Positions 15,566 to 25,779 of a stretch of DNA of 64,000 bases are shown here, piece by piece (position 1 is the stretch's first letter; each line of letters starts with the position of its first letter). Location: positions 1-64,000 of the forward strand of contig JBBWZQ010000096.1 in the NCBI GenBank assembly GCA_039649115.1. Reading direction: 5' to 3'. Origin of the DNA: DATEJJ01 sp039649115. Its GTDB lineage: Bacteria > Actinomycetota > Actinomycetes > Mycobacteriales > Micromonosporaceae. The notes under the pieces were generated by a model. That model was not told the origin of the DNA. It ran no database searches and saw only the letters and a program-made list of their open reading frames with translations. The position numbers and the translations under genes were made by a program.

Positions 15566-17158
15566 TCAGCGCGTCGGCGAGGGCGATGACGACGGGGCGG
15601 GCCTGGCGGTGTCGGCGCCGATGACATGGCGCTCCAAGGTCACCTCGGTCTGCCCGGTGCCGCCCAGCGTGATGTCGTCATACGCCTGCAGCGTGTGCCG
15701 CTGGTCGAAGTAGAGCACCGACATCTCCAGGGGCGTGGGGCGCTCGCCCTCCAGGCCGCGCAGTCCGGCGCCACCGGTGGAACCCTCGACCATCAGCAGC
15801 GTCGACGCGGCGGCGGCGGCGTGCCCGTCCGGTGTGGCGGTCGGGCCCACGGTGGGTGTCAGTTGCCGCGTATCCCGCCGGTGGATGTGCCCGGCCAGGA
15901 CGAGGGGCACGGTACCGGCCAGCGGCGTGGCCGCGGCGGGATCGTGGACCAGCGCGATGTCGACCGGCTTCCCGTACGCGTCGATCGTTCCCGCCAGCTC
16001 CCGGCCCGTGGTGGTCAGCAGCTCCTGCTCGACGACGCCCGAGGCCTGCGTCGACTTGTCCGGGGTGAACCGCGGGTCGCCGATCCCCGCGATGGTCAGC
16101 CCGTCGACGGTCGCCACCTGGTCCTCCAGCACCTTGGCGTTGGGCTGCCGGGCCACCGCGGCGGCCGTCAGGGTGGAGTCGTGGTTGCCGCGGATGAAGA
16201 CGTACGGGACCTTCAGGGAGCCGATCGAGTCGACGAACGAGGACTCCATCTGGCTGCCCCAGTCGTTGATGTCACCCGTGTCGACGACGACGTTCACGCC
16301 GAACTCCTGCGCCACGGTCTTGATCACCGACCAGGCCGACGGGTTCAGGTGCAGGTCGGAGATGTGCAGCACCCGGATGGTGTGCGGATCGGGCTGGTAC
16401 ACGGGCAGGGTGGAGAAGGTCGAGTAGAGCTTGGTGACGTTGGTCACCAGGCGTTGGAGTTCGGCCCGGTAGGCGGTGAACTGGCCGGCGATGCGCCGCG
16501 CGTCGCCGACCACGGCCGGTGCCTTGGTGAGCAGGCCCTGGTACCGCGGCTCCTCCACCGAGCTGGGGTGGAACGTGGACACGGCGATGACCCCGCTCGT
16601 GACGACGGTGACCATCGCCAGCCCGCCGCAGATCGCGGTGCGCCGCATGTCGCGGAAGACCAGGGCGGCCAGTGCCAGCGCACCGAGGATCGCCGCGCCG
16701 GCACCCTGCAGCACGAGCTTCGTCACCCCGCGCCCCACGTCGGTGACCGCGGTCTGGCTCGCCTTCGTCAGCCCGTTCGGATCGCTGGCCAGCGCGAACG
16801 TGCGCTTCTGGTCCAGGTTCTCCAGGCGCACGGTCAGGTGCGCGGGCCCGTCGTGGCTGCGCAGGTGCAGCGAGCCCAGCGGCGGTATCTGCACCTCGGT
16901 GCCCCCGGTCAGGGACGGGGTGACCGCGAACTGCGCGGAGAAGGGTCCGACGTCGTGCCGGGTGCGCCCACCCAGCAGCAGGCCGAGGCTGGCCCCGGCC
17001 AGCGTGACCACCAACAACGCGAGGGCGACGCCGCCGCGTCGCCCCAGGTGGTGGCCCCGGGCCGCGCCGAAGGCGCGGCCCACCCAGCGTTCGGCTCGAC
17101 CCAGTTGCTGGGACAGCCGAGCGGGGAGGCTCACGGCCGCACTGTTATGGGGCACCAC
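15566..17158 (-). CDS. Membrane-anchored calcineurin-like metallophosphoesterase
   Basis: 530 residues with membrane helices near residues 44-62 and 150-210 and a metallophosphoesterase domain in the second half. Metal-binding motifs are in the usual order: ISDLHLNP near residue 266, VVDTGDINDWG near 292, IRGNHDS near 324, LVHDPAA near 400 and LAGHIHRRD near 424. The domain probably faces outside, following the second membrane segment. The substrate is unknown. The start is taken as GTG 17158; a second GTG follows immediately and another at 17134 would also leave the protein intact. It stands alone between a DUF397 gene and the sugar dehydrogenase gene. Confidence 0.88.
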   Translation of the reverse strand: MVPHNSAAVSLPARLSQQLGRAERWVGRAFGAARGHHLGRRGGVALALLVVTLAGASLGLLLGGRTRHDVGPFSAQFAVTPSLTGGTEVQIPPLGSLHLRSHDGPAHLTVRLENLDQKRTFALASDPNGLTKASQTAVTDVGRGVTKLVLQGAGAAILGALALAALVFRDMRRTAICGGLAMVTVVTSGVIAVSTFHPSSVEEPRYQGLLTKAPAVVGDARRIAGQFTAYRAELQRLVTNVTKLYSTFSTLPVYQPDPHTIRVLHISDLHLNPSAWSVIKTVAQEFGVNVVVDTGDINDWGSQMESSFVDSIGSLKVPYVFIRGNHDSTLTAAAVARQPNAKVLEDQVATVDGLTIAGIGDPRFTPDKSTQASGVVEQELLTTTGRELAGTIDAYGKPVDIALVHDPAAATPLAGTVPLVLAGHIHRRDTRQLTPTVGPTATPDGHAAAAASTLLMVEGSTGGAGLRGLEGERPTPLEMSVLYFDQRHTLQAYDDITLGGTGQTEVTLERHVIGADTARPAPSSSPSPTR

Positions 17159-17219
17159 TCATCTGTACCCGATATCGCGGCGGCGTGCCTGACGAGTCGC
17201 GATCAACTCAGCATCCCGA

Positions 17220-18416
17220 TCAACTGAGCGAGCCGGCACTGCCGGCCGGGACGATCCGCAGGATCTGGTCGTCATCGGGGCCGGGCGTGCCCTGGCCGTC
17301 CTTGTTGGAGGTGGTCACCCAGAGCGAGCCGTCCGGCGCCGTCACCACCGTGCGCAGCCGGCCGTACTTGCCTTCGAGGATGGACTGGGGCGCGCCCAGC
17401 ACCTCGCCGGCCCGGGTGAGCTGCACGGCGTACAGGCGGGCTCCGCGAAGGCACGCGGTCACCAGCAGTCGCTCGCTGACGGCGATGCCGGCGCAGGACG
17501 CGTCCGCGGGCTTCCACTGCACGATCGGGTCGGTGTACCTGGGGTTGCGGGCGATCCCGTCGACCGCGGGCCAGCCGTAGTTGCCGCCGGAGGTGACGAC
17601 GTCGAGCTCGTTCCAGCCGTCCTGGCCGGAGTCCGTGAGGTAGAGCCGCTTGCCCGCGTCCCAGGCGAGTCCCTGCACGTCCCGGTAGCCGAGGCTGTAG
17701 ACGAGCGTGCCGAACGGGTTGCCCGGCGCCGGCTTGCCGGCCGTGGTCATCCGCAGTACCTTGCCGGCGAGGTTGGCCCGGTCCTGGGCGGCCGCCCGGT
17801 TGGTCGCGTCGCCCGTGCCCGCGTACAGGTAGCCGTCCGGCCCGAACGCCAGCCGGCCGCCGTTGTCGCCGATCGAGCGCGGGATGCCGGTCACGATCGG
17901 GGTGGGCTGACCGCCGAGCTTGAGCGAGGCGATCCGGTTGTCCTTGGCGGTCGAGTAGTAGACGAAGACGGTCTGGTCGGTCCTGTAGTTCGGGGAGACG
18001 GCGATGCCCAGCAGGCCGCCGTCCCCGCCGGGTACCGCCTGGGCGACGGTCTGCGCGGTGCTGACCGCCAGCCCGTCCGGCCCGGGGGTGGGGCCCACCT
18101 TGAGGATCTTCCCGGTGTCCCGCTCGGTGACCAGTGCCGTGCCGTCGGGCAGGAAGGCCACCCCCCAGGGCACCGTGAGGTGCTTGGCGACGACCTCGAC
18201 GGTGGTCTCCACCGCGTCGGGCGGGCCGCTGGACGCCGCGGACGGGCTGGGCAGGTTGGGCGGCGCGCCGGACTGGTCGGGCGGTGGTGCGCCGAAGCTG
18301 CAGCCGGCCAGCAGTGCCGTGGCCGCGAGGACGCCGCCGAGCGCACCGGGCCGGCGGCCGCGGGACCGCTCGGGCCTGGCCGGCGAGGTCAACGATCGAA
18401 TCCCGGCAGGGGTCAC
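17220..18416 (-). CDS. PQQ-dependent sugar (aldose) dehydrogenase-like lipoprotein
   Basis: 398 residues. The N-terminus is a lipoprotein signal ending in the lipobox LLAGC. The rest is a soluble glucose dehydrogenase/HHIP-type beta-propeller, with VPWGVAFLPDGTALVTERD, GDGGLLGIAVSPNY, YAGTGDATNRAAAQD and YRDVQGLAWD. Such enzymes oxidise aldoses at the outer face of the membrane with PQQ. No PQQ-synthesis genes are in the window, so the cofactor is inferred. GTG 18416 is chosen over the upstream 18470 start because TAGGCT lies seven bases before it, as expected for a leaderless transcript. It is divergent from the 2-hydroxyacid dehydrogenase. Confidence 0.88.
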   Translation of the reverse strand: MTPAGIRSLTSPARPERSRGRRPGALGGVLAATALLAGCSFGAPPPDQSGAPPNLPSPSAASSGPPDAVETTVEVVAKHLTVPWGVAFLPDGTALVTERDTGKILKVGPTPGPDGLAVSTAQTVAQAVPGGDGGLLGIAVSPNYRTDQTVFVYYSTAKDNRIASLKLGGQPTPIVTGIPRSIGDNGGRLAFGPDGYLYAGTGDATNRAAAQDRANLAGKVLRMTTAGKPAPGNPFGTLVYSLGYRDVQGLAWDAGKRLYLTDSGQDGWNELDVVTSGGNYGWPAVDGIARNPRYTDPIVQWKPADASCAGIAVSERLLVTACLRGARLYAVQLTRAGEVLGAPQSILEGKYGRLRTVVTAPDGSLWVTTSNKDGQGTPGPDDDQILRIVPAGSAGSLS

Positions 18417-18423
18417 GGGCCCA

Positions 18424-18479
18424 AGCCTAACCGCGGACCGGACCGTAGCTGCCCCCGTCGGCTGCCGCACCGCTATCGT
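18424..18479. promoter_or_regulatory. Divergent leaderless -10 boxes for the sugar dehydrogenase and 2-hydroxyacid dehydrogenase genes
   Basis: On the minus strand TAGGCT (18424-18429) lies seven bases before GTG 18416. On the plus strand TATCGT (18474-18479) lies eight bases before GTG 18488. Neither start has a good Shine-Dalgarno sequence, so both transcripts probably begin at or next to the start codon. Confidence 0.55.
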
Positions 18480-18487
18480 CGGTACCC

Positions 18488-19411
18488 GTGAAGGTGTGGA
18501 TCGCTCACGACGAAGGCATCCGGCTCATGGGAGACCTGCCGGCCGCGGTCACGGTCGAGGTGCTGCGCTCACCGGAGGACCCGCTGCCCGCCGACCCGGC
18601 GGAGGTCGAGTTCTGGGTGCCGCCGTTCCTGTCCACCGGGCTGGCGGTGGCGCTCGCCGGCAAGCTGACCGGGCTGCGCGTGGTGCAACTGTTGTCCGCG
18701 GGGGCCGACGCGTGGGTGGGCCGCCTGCCGGCCGGGGTGACGCTGTGCGACGCGCGGGGGGTGCACTCCTCGTCCACCTCGGAATGGGCGGTCGCGGCGA
18801 TCCTGGCCCACGTGCGCGCGTTCCCGGCCTTCATCCGGGACCAGGCCGCCCGGCACTGGTCGCGCGGGGTGTACACGCCGAGCGACGAGCTGGCGGGCAA
18901 GCGGGTGATGGTCATCGGGTCGGGTGCCATCGGCGAGGCGCTCGCCGCCCGGCTCGAACCGTTCGAGGTGTCGGTGACGCGGGTCGCGCGCACCGCGCGG
19001 CCCGGGGTGCACCCGGTCGAGGCGCTGCCGGACCTGCTGCCCGAGGTGGATGTCGTGGTGCTGCTGGTGCCGCTCACCGAGCAGACGCAGGGGATGGTCG
19101 ACGAGGCGTTCCTGGCCCGGATGCGCGACGGCGCGCTGCTGGTCAACGCGGCCCGCGGCCCGGTCGTGGACACCGCGGCGCTGACCAGGGAGCTGGCCAG
19201 CGGGCGCCTCGCCGCGGCGGTGGACGTCACCGATCCGGAGCCGCTGCCCCCGGATCATCCACTGTGGACCATGCCGAACTTCCTCCTCACACCGCACGTG
19301 GCCGGCTCGGTGCGCGGGGTGTTCCCGCGCGCGTACCGGCTGGCGGGGGAGCAGATCTGGCGGTACGAGCGCGGTGCGCCGCTGATCAACGTGGTGCGCG
19401 ACGGCTACTGA
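18488..19411 (+). CDS. D-isomer-specific 2-hydroxyacid dehydrogenase family protein
   Basis: 307 residues. The NAD-binding signature VIGSGAIGEALAARL is near residue 140. The three catalytic residues of the family can be placed: Arg in LVNAARGPVVD near 222, Glu in DVTDPEPLPP near 249, and His in LTPHVAGSVRG near 267. It reduces or oxidises a small 2-keto/2-hydroxy acid; the substrate cannot be read from the sequence. It is distinct from the serA gene further on: it lacks the ACT and ASB domains and is shorter. Its 3' end overlaps the convergent PH-domain gene by 7 bp. Confidence 0.9.
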   Translation: MKVWIAHDEGIRLMGDLPAAVTVEVLRSPEDPLPADPAEVEFWVPPFLSTGLAVALAGKLTGLRVVQLLSAGADAWVGRLPAGVTLCDARGVHSSSTSEWAVAAILAHVRAFPAFIRDQAARHWSRGVYTPSDELAGKRVMVIGSGAIGEALAARLEPFEVSVTRVARTARPGVHPVEALPDLLPEVDVVVLLVPLTEQTQGMVDEAFLARMRDGALLVNAARGPVVDTAALTRELASGRLAAAVDVTDPEPLPPDHPLWTMPNFLLTPHVAGSVRGVFPRAYRLAGEQIWRYERGAPLINVVRDGY

Positions 19412-19779
19412 GCCGGCTCGTCACCGCGGTCCATGTCCTGCCCGCCGGCGGCGACCAGCCTCGGCAGGTCGGCCGGGGTGACGGCGGGCAGCGGAACCGC
19501 GCTCCCCCCGGCCAGCGTGGCGCGCACCCGGCGGTTCGCGTGCGCGAAGCCGGTGATCTGGTCCCAGGGCAGCCGGCGGCGCCCGAACAGCGCGCGTACC
19601 GACACTCCGGTCTGGTCGGCGTCGGTGCCGGCGCGCCAGCCCCAGAACCCGACCGCGAGCGGTACGAGCAGGATCGGCGCCAGGTACCACCGGGCGGTGG
19701 CCAGGGGTATCGCTCCGAAGAAGGCGACCAGCCCGGCGATCGAGATGGCGGAGTTGTGCCGGAACTTGACCCGAGTCAC
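19405..19779 (-). CDS. Small membrane protein with a bacterial PH-like domain
   Basis: 124 residues: two membrane helices (residues 12-28 and 31-49) followed by a short PH-like domain of the bPH_6 type (TGVSVRALFGRRRLPWDQIT ... PLPAVTPADLPRLV). The domain lies on the cytosolic side. These proteins are widespread in actinobacteria and have no assigned role. The gene stands alone, 7 bp into the end of the convergent dehydrogenase gene. Confidence 0.82.
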   Translation of the reverse strand: MTRVKFRHNSAISIAGLVAFFGAIPLATARWYLAPILLVPLAVGFWGWRAGTDADQTGVSVRALFGRRRLPWDQITGFAHANRRVRATLAGGSAVPLPAVTPADLPRLVAAGGQDMDRGDEPAQ

Positions 19780-20103
19780 CAGGCAATCCTGTCATCCGTG
19801 CGGCCGCCGCGAAGTGTCGGGGCCGGGGCATGCTGCCGAGGTGAGCTGGTGCCTGGGCGCGCTGCGGGCCGAGGTCGGTGGCGCGAGCCGGCCGGCCGTC
19901 CCGGTCAACGGCACACGGCGCGCGGTGCTCGACGAGGTGGCAATGCGCTCGCCCGGCTGGGGCGGCGCATCCGTGACGAGCGGGCGAGTTGCGCCGGTAT
20001 GACCGCGGACTGCCGTGGCCCGTCGGGACAGGCCACGGCGGTCCGCGCCGGAGCGGAGATCCAGGTGCTGCCGTCGATCGCGGGCGGTTGACCGCCCGCC
20101 GGG
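19780..20103. other. Gene-poor gap with two strong hairpins
   Basis: I see no supportable gene in these 324 bp. A short GTG frame (19841-20002) encodes no family I know. Two hairpins stand out: a 16-17 bp stem at 20004-20047 (CGCGGAC, then GCCGTGGCC, loop of 10, GGCCACGGC, then GTCCGCG) and a perfect 8-bp stem with a TTGA loop at 20080-20099. The second lies just past the glyA stop on the minus strand and is annotated separately as its probable terminator. Confidence 0.5.
20080..20099 (-). terminator. Probable glyA terminator hairpin
   Basis: GCGGGCGG, loop TTGA, CCGCCCGC: an 8-bp perfect GC stem starting five bases past the glyA stop codon on the minus strand. There is no U-tract, as is usual for actinobacterial hairpin terminators. 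The larger 20004-20047 hairpin further on may reinforce it. Confidence 0.5.
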
Positions 20104-21372
<1,269 letters not shown>

Positions 21373-21399
21373 GACTGTGCTCCCTCGCGGGTCTGCGCG

Positions 21400-21475
21400 A
21401 CACCCAGGCGCGCGGTGCCGCTCACATGTCGCTTCCCGGTGGTCGCTTCCACCTCAAGGCGCCAGTCGCATGAGA
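21400..21475 (-). ncRNA. ZTP (pfl) riboswitch in the glyA leader
   Basis: Read on the minus strand, the leader has the conserved pfl-motif blocks in order: GACTGGCG (around 21466-21459), a hairpin GGTGG-aagcga-CCACC, directly continuing CCACCGGGAAGCG (21442-21430), and after a variable linker the 3' block CGCCTGGG (around 21409-21402) that forms the pseudoknot. This class binds ZTP and AICAR and is known upstream of purH, glyA and folD. The 3' block ends about 30 bases before the glyA ATG, so control of ribosome access is likely; no U-tailed terminator was seen between. Confidence 0.88.
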
Positions 21476-21533
21476 CGCCCTGATGGTATCGCTGATCGGC
21501 GCGGCCGCCGGCCGCTCCTCCCGTGCGGGTCAG

Positions 21534-23378
21534 CTATTCGGGTACCCGCCGGTATGCGCCGTCGCTCGCGCTGGTGGTCATCGAGGCGTACGCGCGCAGC
21601 GCCGCGGACACGGTGCGGTCGCGTCCGGCCGGTGTGTAGGGCCGGTCCCGCTTCTCCTGGGCGATGCGGCGGGCCTGGAGCACGTCGTCGGCTACGGCGA
21701 GGTGCAGCGACCGGGCCGGGATGTCGATCTCGATCAGGTCGCCGTCCTCGACCAGTGCGATCAGCCCACCGCTGGCCGCCTCGGGCGACATGTGCCCGAT
21801 GGACAGCCCGCTCGTGCCGCCGGAGAACCTGCCGTCGGTGATCAGGGCGCATGCCTTGCCCAGCCCGCGGCCCTTGAGGAACGAGGTCGGGTACAGCATC
21901 TCCTGCATGCCCGGACCGCCGCGCGGGCCTTCGTACCGGATGACCACCACGTCGCCCGGGCGTACCTGGTCGGCGAGGATCCCGGAGACGGCGTCCTCCT
22001 GCGATTCGAAGACGCGCGCCGGTCCGGCGAACTTCCACACGTCGGGCGAGACCCCGGCGGTCTTGACGACGGCACCCTCGGGCGCCAGGTTGCCGAACAG
22101 GATGGCCAGGCCGCCGTCGATGGTGTAGGCGTGCTCGGCATCCCGGATGCAGCCGCCGGCGGCGTCGGTGTCCAGCCGGTCCCAGCGGTTGGAGGTGGAG
22201 AACGGTTCGGTGGTGCGTACCCCGCCCGGGGCGGCGTGGAACAGCTCGACCGCCGCCGGCGACGGTGCCGCCGCGCGGATGTCCCATGTGGACAGCCATT
22301 CGTCCACGCTGGAGGAATGCACCGTCACCACGTCGCGGTGCAGCAGCCCGGCGCGGTCCAGCTCACCGAGGATGGCGGGGATGCCACCGGCACGGTGCAC
22401 GTCCTCCATGTGGTAGGTCGAGGACGGGGCGACCTTGGCCAGGCACGGCACCCGCCGGGACACCGCGTCGATGTCGGCCACCCCGAAGTCGAGGCCGGCC
22501 TCGCGCGCGGCGGCGAGCAGGTGCAGCACGGTGTTGGTCGAGCCGCCCATGGCGACGTCGAGCGCCATGGCGTTCTCGAAGGCCCGCCGGGAGGCCACCG
22601 CGCGGGGCAGGACCGACCCGTCGTCCCCGTCGTAGTACCGCTTGGCCAGCTCGACGACCACGTGGCCGGCGCGCTCGAACAGCGCCCTGCGGTGGGTGTG
22701 CGTGGCGAGCGTGGAGCCGTTGCCGGGCAGCGCCAGCCCGATCGCCTCGGTCAGGCAGTTCATCGAGTTGGCGGTGAACATGCCGGAGCACGAGCCGCAG
22801 GTGGGGCAGGCGGAGCGCTCGATCTCGCCGAGCTGGGCGTCGGTGACCGAGTCGTTGGAGGAGGCGATCATCGCGTCGATGAGGTCGATGCGTGAGTGCA
22901 CGACGCCCTCGATGGCCACGGTCTTGCCGGCCTCCATCGGCCCGCCGGAGACGAACACGGTGGGGATGTTCAGCCGCAGTGCCGCGATCAGCATGCCCGG
23001 CGTGATCTTGTCGCAGTTGGAGATGCACACGAGCGCGTCGGCGCAGTGCGCGTTGACCATGTACTCCACCGCGTCCGCGATGAGCTCCCGGCTGGGCAGC
23101 GAGTAGAGCATGCCGCCGTGTCCCATGGCGATGCCGTCGTCCACCGCGATCGTGTTGAACTCCCGGCCGACCCCGCCGGCTTCCGCGATCGCGCCGGCCA
23201 CGAGCTGTCCGAGGTCCTTGAGGTGGACATGACCGGGTACGAACTGGGTGAAGCTGTTGGCGACGGCGACGATCGGCTTGCCGAAATCGGCGTCCGTCAT
23301 GCCGGTGGCGCGCCACAGGGCACGCGCGCCGGCCATGGTGCGACCGTGCGTGGAGGTCTTCGACCGCAGCTCAGGCAT
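21534..23378 (-). CDS. ilvD: Dihydroxy-acid dehydratase
   Basis: 614 residues. It dehydrates 2,3-dihydroxy-isovalerate and 2,3-dihydroxy-3-methylvalerate in valine and isoleucine synthesis. Iron-sulfur cysteines are seen in CISNCDKITPGM near residue 122 and in CPTCGSCSGMFTANSMNCL near 195. Other family motifs include SKTSTHGRTMAGARALWRA and GRFSGGTSGLSIGHMSPEAA. ATG 23378 is the start; a second ATG just upstream is out of frame. The gene is on the opposite strand to ilvBNC and separated from it by a GGDEF-EAL gene, so it is a separate transcription unit. Confidence 0.98.
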   Translation of the reverse strand: MPELRSKTSTHGRTMAGARALWRATGMTDADFGKPIVAVANSFTQFVPGHVHLKDLGQLVAGAIAEAGGVGREFNTIAVDDGIAMGHGGMLYSLPSRELIADAVEYMVNAHCADALVCISNCDKITPGMLIAALRLNIPTVFVSGGPMEAGKTVAIEGVVHSRIDLIDAMIASSNDSVTDAQLGEIERSACPTCGSCSGMFTANSMNCLTEAIGLALPGNGSTLATHTHRRALFERAGHVVVELAKRYYDGDDGSVLPRAVASRRAFENAMALDVAMGGSTNTVLHLLAAAREAGLDFGVADIDAVSRRVPCLAKVAPSSTYHMEDVHRAGGIPAILGELDRAGLLHRDVVTVHSSSVDEWLSTWDIRAAAPSPAAVELFHAAPGGVRTTEPFSTSNRWDRLDTDAAGGCIRDAEHAYTIDGGLAILFGNLAPEGAVVKTAGVSPDVWKFAGPARVFESQEDAVSGILADQVRPGDVVVIRYEGPRGGPGMQEMLYPTSFLKGRGLGKACALITDGRFSGGTSGLSIGHMSPEAASGGLIALVEDGDLIEIDIPARSLHLAVADDVLQARRIAQEKRDRPYTPAGRDRTVSAALRAYASMTTSASDGAYRRVPE

Positions 23379-23475
23379 GCCATCCAGTCTGGCACGCCCC
23401 GGTTGGTTACGCGCAGTGTGGGGTTGACGGACAGATTGTCCCTCACAAGTGGACCAGATCGGTCACAGTTGACAT

Positions 23476-25776
23476 GTGTCCGTTACCGCCGGCCTCACGG
23501 TCGCCGCGTTGACCAGCCTCTCCCTCGCGCTGGCATGCGCCGGGGTGCTGGGGCGCGCCTCGGGCACCCGTACCGGCGGCCGCGCGCCGTACCGGCTTCT
23601 CGCGGTCGGTACCGCGCTGGGCACCCTGGGCCTGATCGGCACCGCGGCAACCGTCGTACCCGGTGAGGATCCCGGGCCGGGAAGGCTCGCGCCGTTCGCG
23701 TTCGGGCTCGGGGCCGGTTCGCTGGTGCTGCTGCTCGGCGTGCTGCGGCTGCACGCGCGCGGCGGGGCGGTACGGCACGTGCTGGACGGGTTGGTGATCG
23801 CCAGCTGCACGCTGTACGTCGGGTGGACGCTGGTCATCGAGCCCGCGTACCGCGCACACCTCGGGCCGGGCCTGTCGGTGCTGACCCGGCCCCGGTTGCT
23901 GCTTGTCGCCGGACCGGCGGTGTTGGCGGTCGGTGTGTCGGCGGTACTCGCGGTCCTCGTCTGGCGGGCCGCCGGGCCGCGGGCGAGTGTCGTGGTGACC
24001 GGTGCCGGGGTCGCGTTGACCGGGGCGTCCGGGGTGGGCCTGCTGGCCGCGCTGCGGCACGGGGACGGCTCGCTGGTGGCGGCCCTCGGCGTGCTGTACG
24101 GGCTGAGTCAGCTCACCGTCGCGGGTGGCGCCCGCCGGGCGGACCGGGTGGTCCGCCCGGACGAAGCGGCGCACGGTGCCCGCGCCGCCGGCCGGCGCGC
24201 GCTCGTGACGTGGGTACCCGTGCTGTGTGCCATCGCGGCCGCGGCCCTGCGGCTGACCCTCGTCCACAGCATCGACAACGTCGGCGCGGTCATCGCCGGC
24301 CTGATCGGCGTGACACTGTGCGCCCGGCAGGCGTCCGCGCTGCGCGAGGCGCACGGCTACGCCGACGAGCTGGCCCGCGAGCGGGAGGCCCTGCGCGAGC
24401 TGGCGCACAGCGACGCCCTGACCGGCCTGGGCAACCGCCGCCGCCTGGCCGACGCGCTGCGCCGGGCGGGCTCGCCCCCCGTGCTGCTCGCCATCGACCT
24501 CGACGGCTTCAAGAACGTCAACGACATGCGCGGCCACGACGTGGGCGACACGGTACTGGTCGAGGTGGCCCACCGGCTGCGCGCCAACCTGCGCCCCGGC
24601 GACCTGCCGGTGCGGCTGGGCGGGGACGAATTCGCGGTGCTGATGGTCGCCGGGCGGGCCCAGCCGGAGCCGGGCTGTGGCGCAGGCGGGCACGCCCCGA
24701 CCGGTGCGGGCCTGGAGGAGGCGGAGCGGGTGGCCGCCCGGCTGCTCGCGGTGCTGTCCCAGCCCTACCAGGTCGATGGGGTCGCGGTGTTCCTGTCCGC
24801 GAGCATCGGGCTGGCCGGTGGCGCGGGTGCGACGGACGTGACCACGCTGCTGCGCGACGCGGACGTGTCGCTGCGCTTCGCGAAGCAGCGCGGCAAGAAC
24901 CGGGTGGAACGCTTCGACGCCGCGTACGAGCACTGGCTGCGGCGGCGTACCACCCTGGAGCACGAGCTGCGCGGCGCGCTGGAGCGCGACGAGCTGTCGC
25001 TCGCGTACCAGCCGGTGCTGTCGCTGCCGGACGCCCGCCCGGTCGGCGCCGAGGCGCTGCTGCGCTGGTACCACCCGGGGCTCGGGCAGGTCTCGCCGGC
25101 CGAGTTCATCCCGGTCGCGGAGGAGGCGGGCCTGGTCGGCCAGCTGGACCGTTGGGTGCTGCACCAGGCCTGCCACCAGCTGTCCCGCTGGCTCGCCGAC
25201 GGCCACGACGTCTGGCTCTCGGTGAACATCTCGTCCCGGGAACTGCACCTGCCCGAGTACGTGCCGCAGGTGCTGGAGGTGCTGCGCGCGCACCGGCTGC
25301 CGCCCGGCCGGCTGGTGCTGGAGGTCACCGAGCACGCGGTGGCCGTCGACCTCGACGAGCTGGCGCAGCGGCTGGGTGCGCTGCGGGCGGCGGGGGTGCG
25401 CATCGCGCTGGACGACTTCGGGGCCGGGTACTCGTCGCTGGGCCAGCTGCGCCGGCTCCCGGTCGACATCATCAAGATCGACCGTAGCCTCGTCGCCGAG
25501 CCGGCCGGCACGCTCGTGGAGGTGGTCGTGGGGCTCGGCGCACGGCTCGGGCTGGAGGTCGTCGCCGAGGGTGTGTCCGAGGCGGCGCAGCGGGCCGCGG
25601 TGGAGGCGGCCGGCTGCCGGCTGGGCCAGGGCGACGTGCTGCACCCGCCGATGCTGGCGGAGCACGTGGAGGCGCTGCTGGCGCGGGACATGACGGCCCA
25701 GGACACGGGGTCGGCTCACATCCCTGCTCAGAATCTGGGACAGGTTGACTCAGGGCGTGAGATGCGTCAGGCTTAG
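23476..25776 (+). CDS. Membrane-bound GGDEF-EAL protein (second copy in the window)
   Basis: 766 residues. About eight hydrophobic helices fill residues 1-285, then GGDEF and EAL domains follow. GGDEF is intact (RLGGDEFAVL near residue 381) and preceded by an RxxD site (RPGD). A low-complexity insert with Gly, Ala and Cys follows the GGDEF core. The EAL domain has EALLRWYHP near 525 and DDFGAGYSSL near 645, ending with a run of VAEGVSEAAQR. Start GTG 23476 is tentative. Its last 30 bp contain the likely ilvB leader promoter, so its transcription runs into the ilvBNC leader. Confidence 0.9.
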   Translation: MSVTAGLTVAALTSLSLALACAGVLGRASGTRTGGRAPYRLLAVGTALGTLGLIGTAATVVPGEDPGPGRLAPFAFGLGAGSLVLLLGVLRLHARGGAVRHVLDGLVIASCTLYVGWTLVIEPAYRAHLGPGLSVLTRPRLLLVAGPAVLAVGVSAVLAVLVWRAAGPRASVVVTGAGVALTGASGVGLLAALRHGDGSLVAALGVLYGLSQLTVAGGARRADRVVRPDEAAHGARAAGRRALVTWVPVLCAIAAAALRLTLVHSIDNVGAVIAGLIGVTLCARQASALREAHGYADELAREREALRELAHSDALTGLGNRRRLADALRRAGSPPVLLAIDLDGFKNVNDMRGHDVGDTVLVEVAHRLRANLRPGDLPVRLGGDEFAVLMVAGRAQPEPGCGAGGHAPTGAGLEEAERVAARLLAVLSQPYQVDGVAVFLSASIGLAGGAGATDVTTLLRDADVSLRFAKQRGKNRVERFDAAYEHWLRRRTTLEHELRGALERDELSLAYQPVLSLPDARPVGAEALLRWYHPGLGQVSPAEFIPVAEEAGLVGQLDRWVLHQACHQLSRWLADGHDVWLSVNISSRELHLPEYVPQVLEVLRAHRLPPGRLVLEVTEHAVAVDLDELAQRLGALRAAGVRIALDDFGAGYSSLGQLRRLPVDIIKIDRSLVAEPAGTLVEVVVGLGARLGLEVVAEGVSEAAQRAAVEAAGCRLGQGDVLHPPMLAEHVEALLARDMTAQDTGSAHIPAQNLGQVDSGREMRQA
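25745..25774 (+). promoter_or_regulatory. Putative ilvBNC promoter inside the 3' end of the GGDEF-EAL gene
   Basis: TTGACT (25745-25750) is followed 17 bases later by CAGGCT (25768-25773), giving a transcript start at about 25780, exactly the ATG of the leader peptide. This makes the leader peptide message leaderless. The stop codon of the GGDEF-EAL gene is at 25774-25776. Confidence 0.55.
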
Positions 25777-25779
25777 CCC

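Noticed and set aside
13500..15600. Prophage or integrative element in the XRE region
   Set aside because: No integrase, transposase, tRNA attachment site or terminal repeat was found; only composition hints at transfer.
15566..19779. Secondary-metabolite cluster around the dehydrogenases and metallophosphoesterase
   Set aside because: No synthase, carrier protein, condensation enzyme or resistance gene; the genes are unrelated single units.
19841..20002. Small plus-strand gene in the glyA/PH-protein gap
   Set aside because: 53 codons with no ribosome site, no recognisable family and no -10 box near its GTG; kept only as a note in the gap description.
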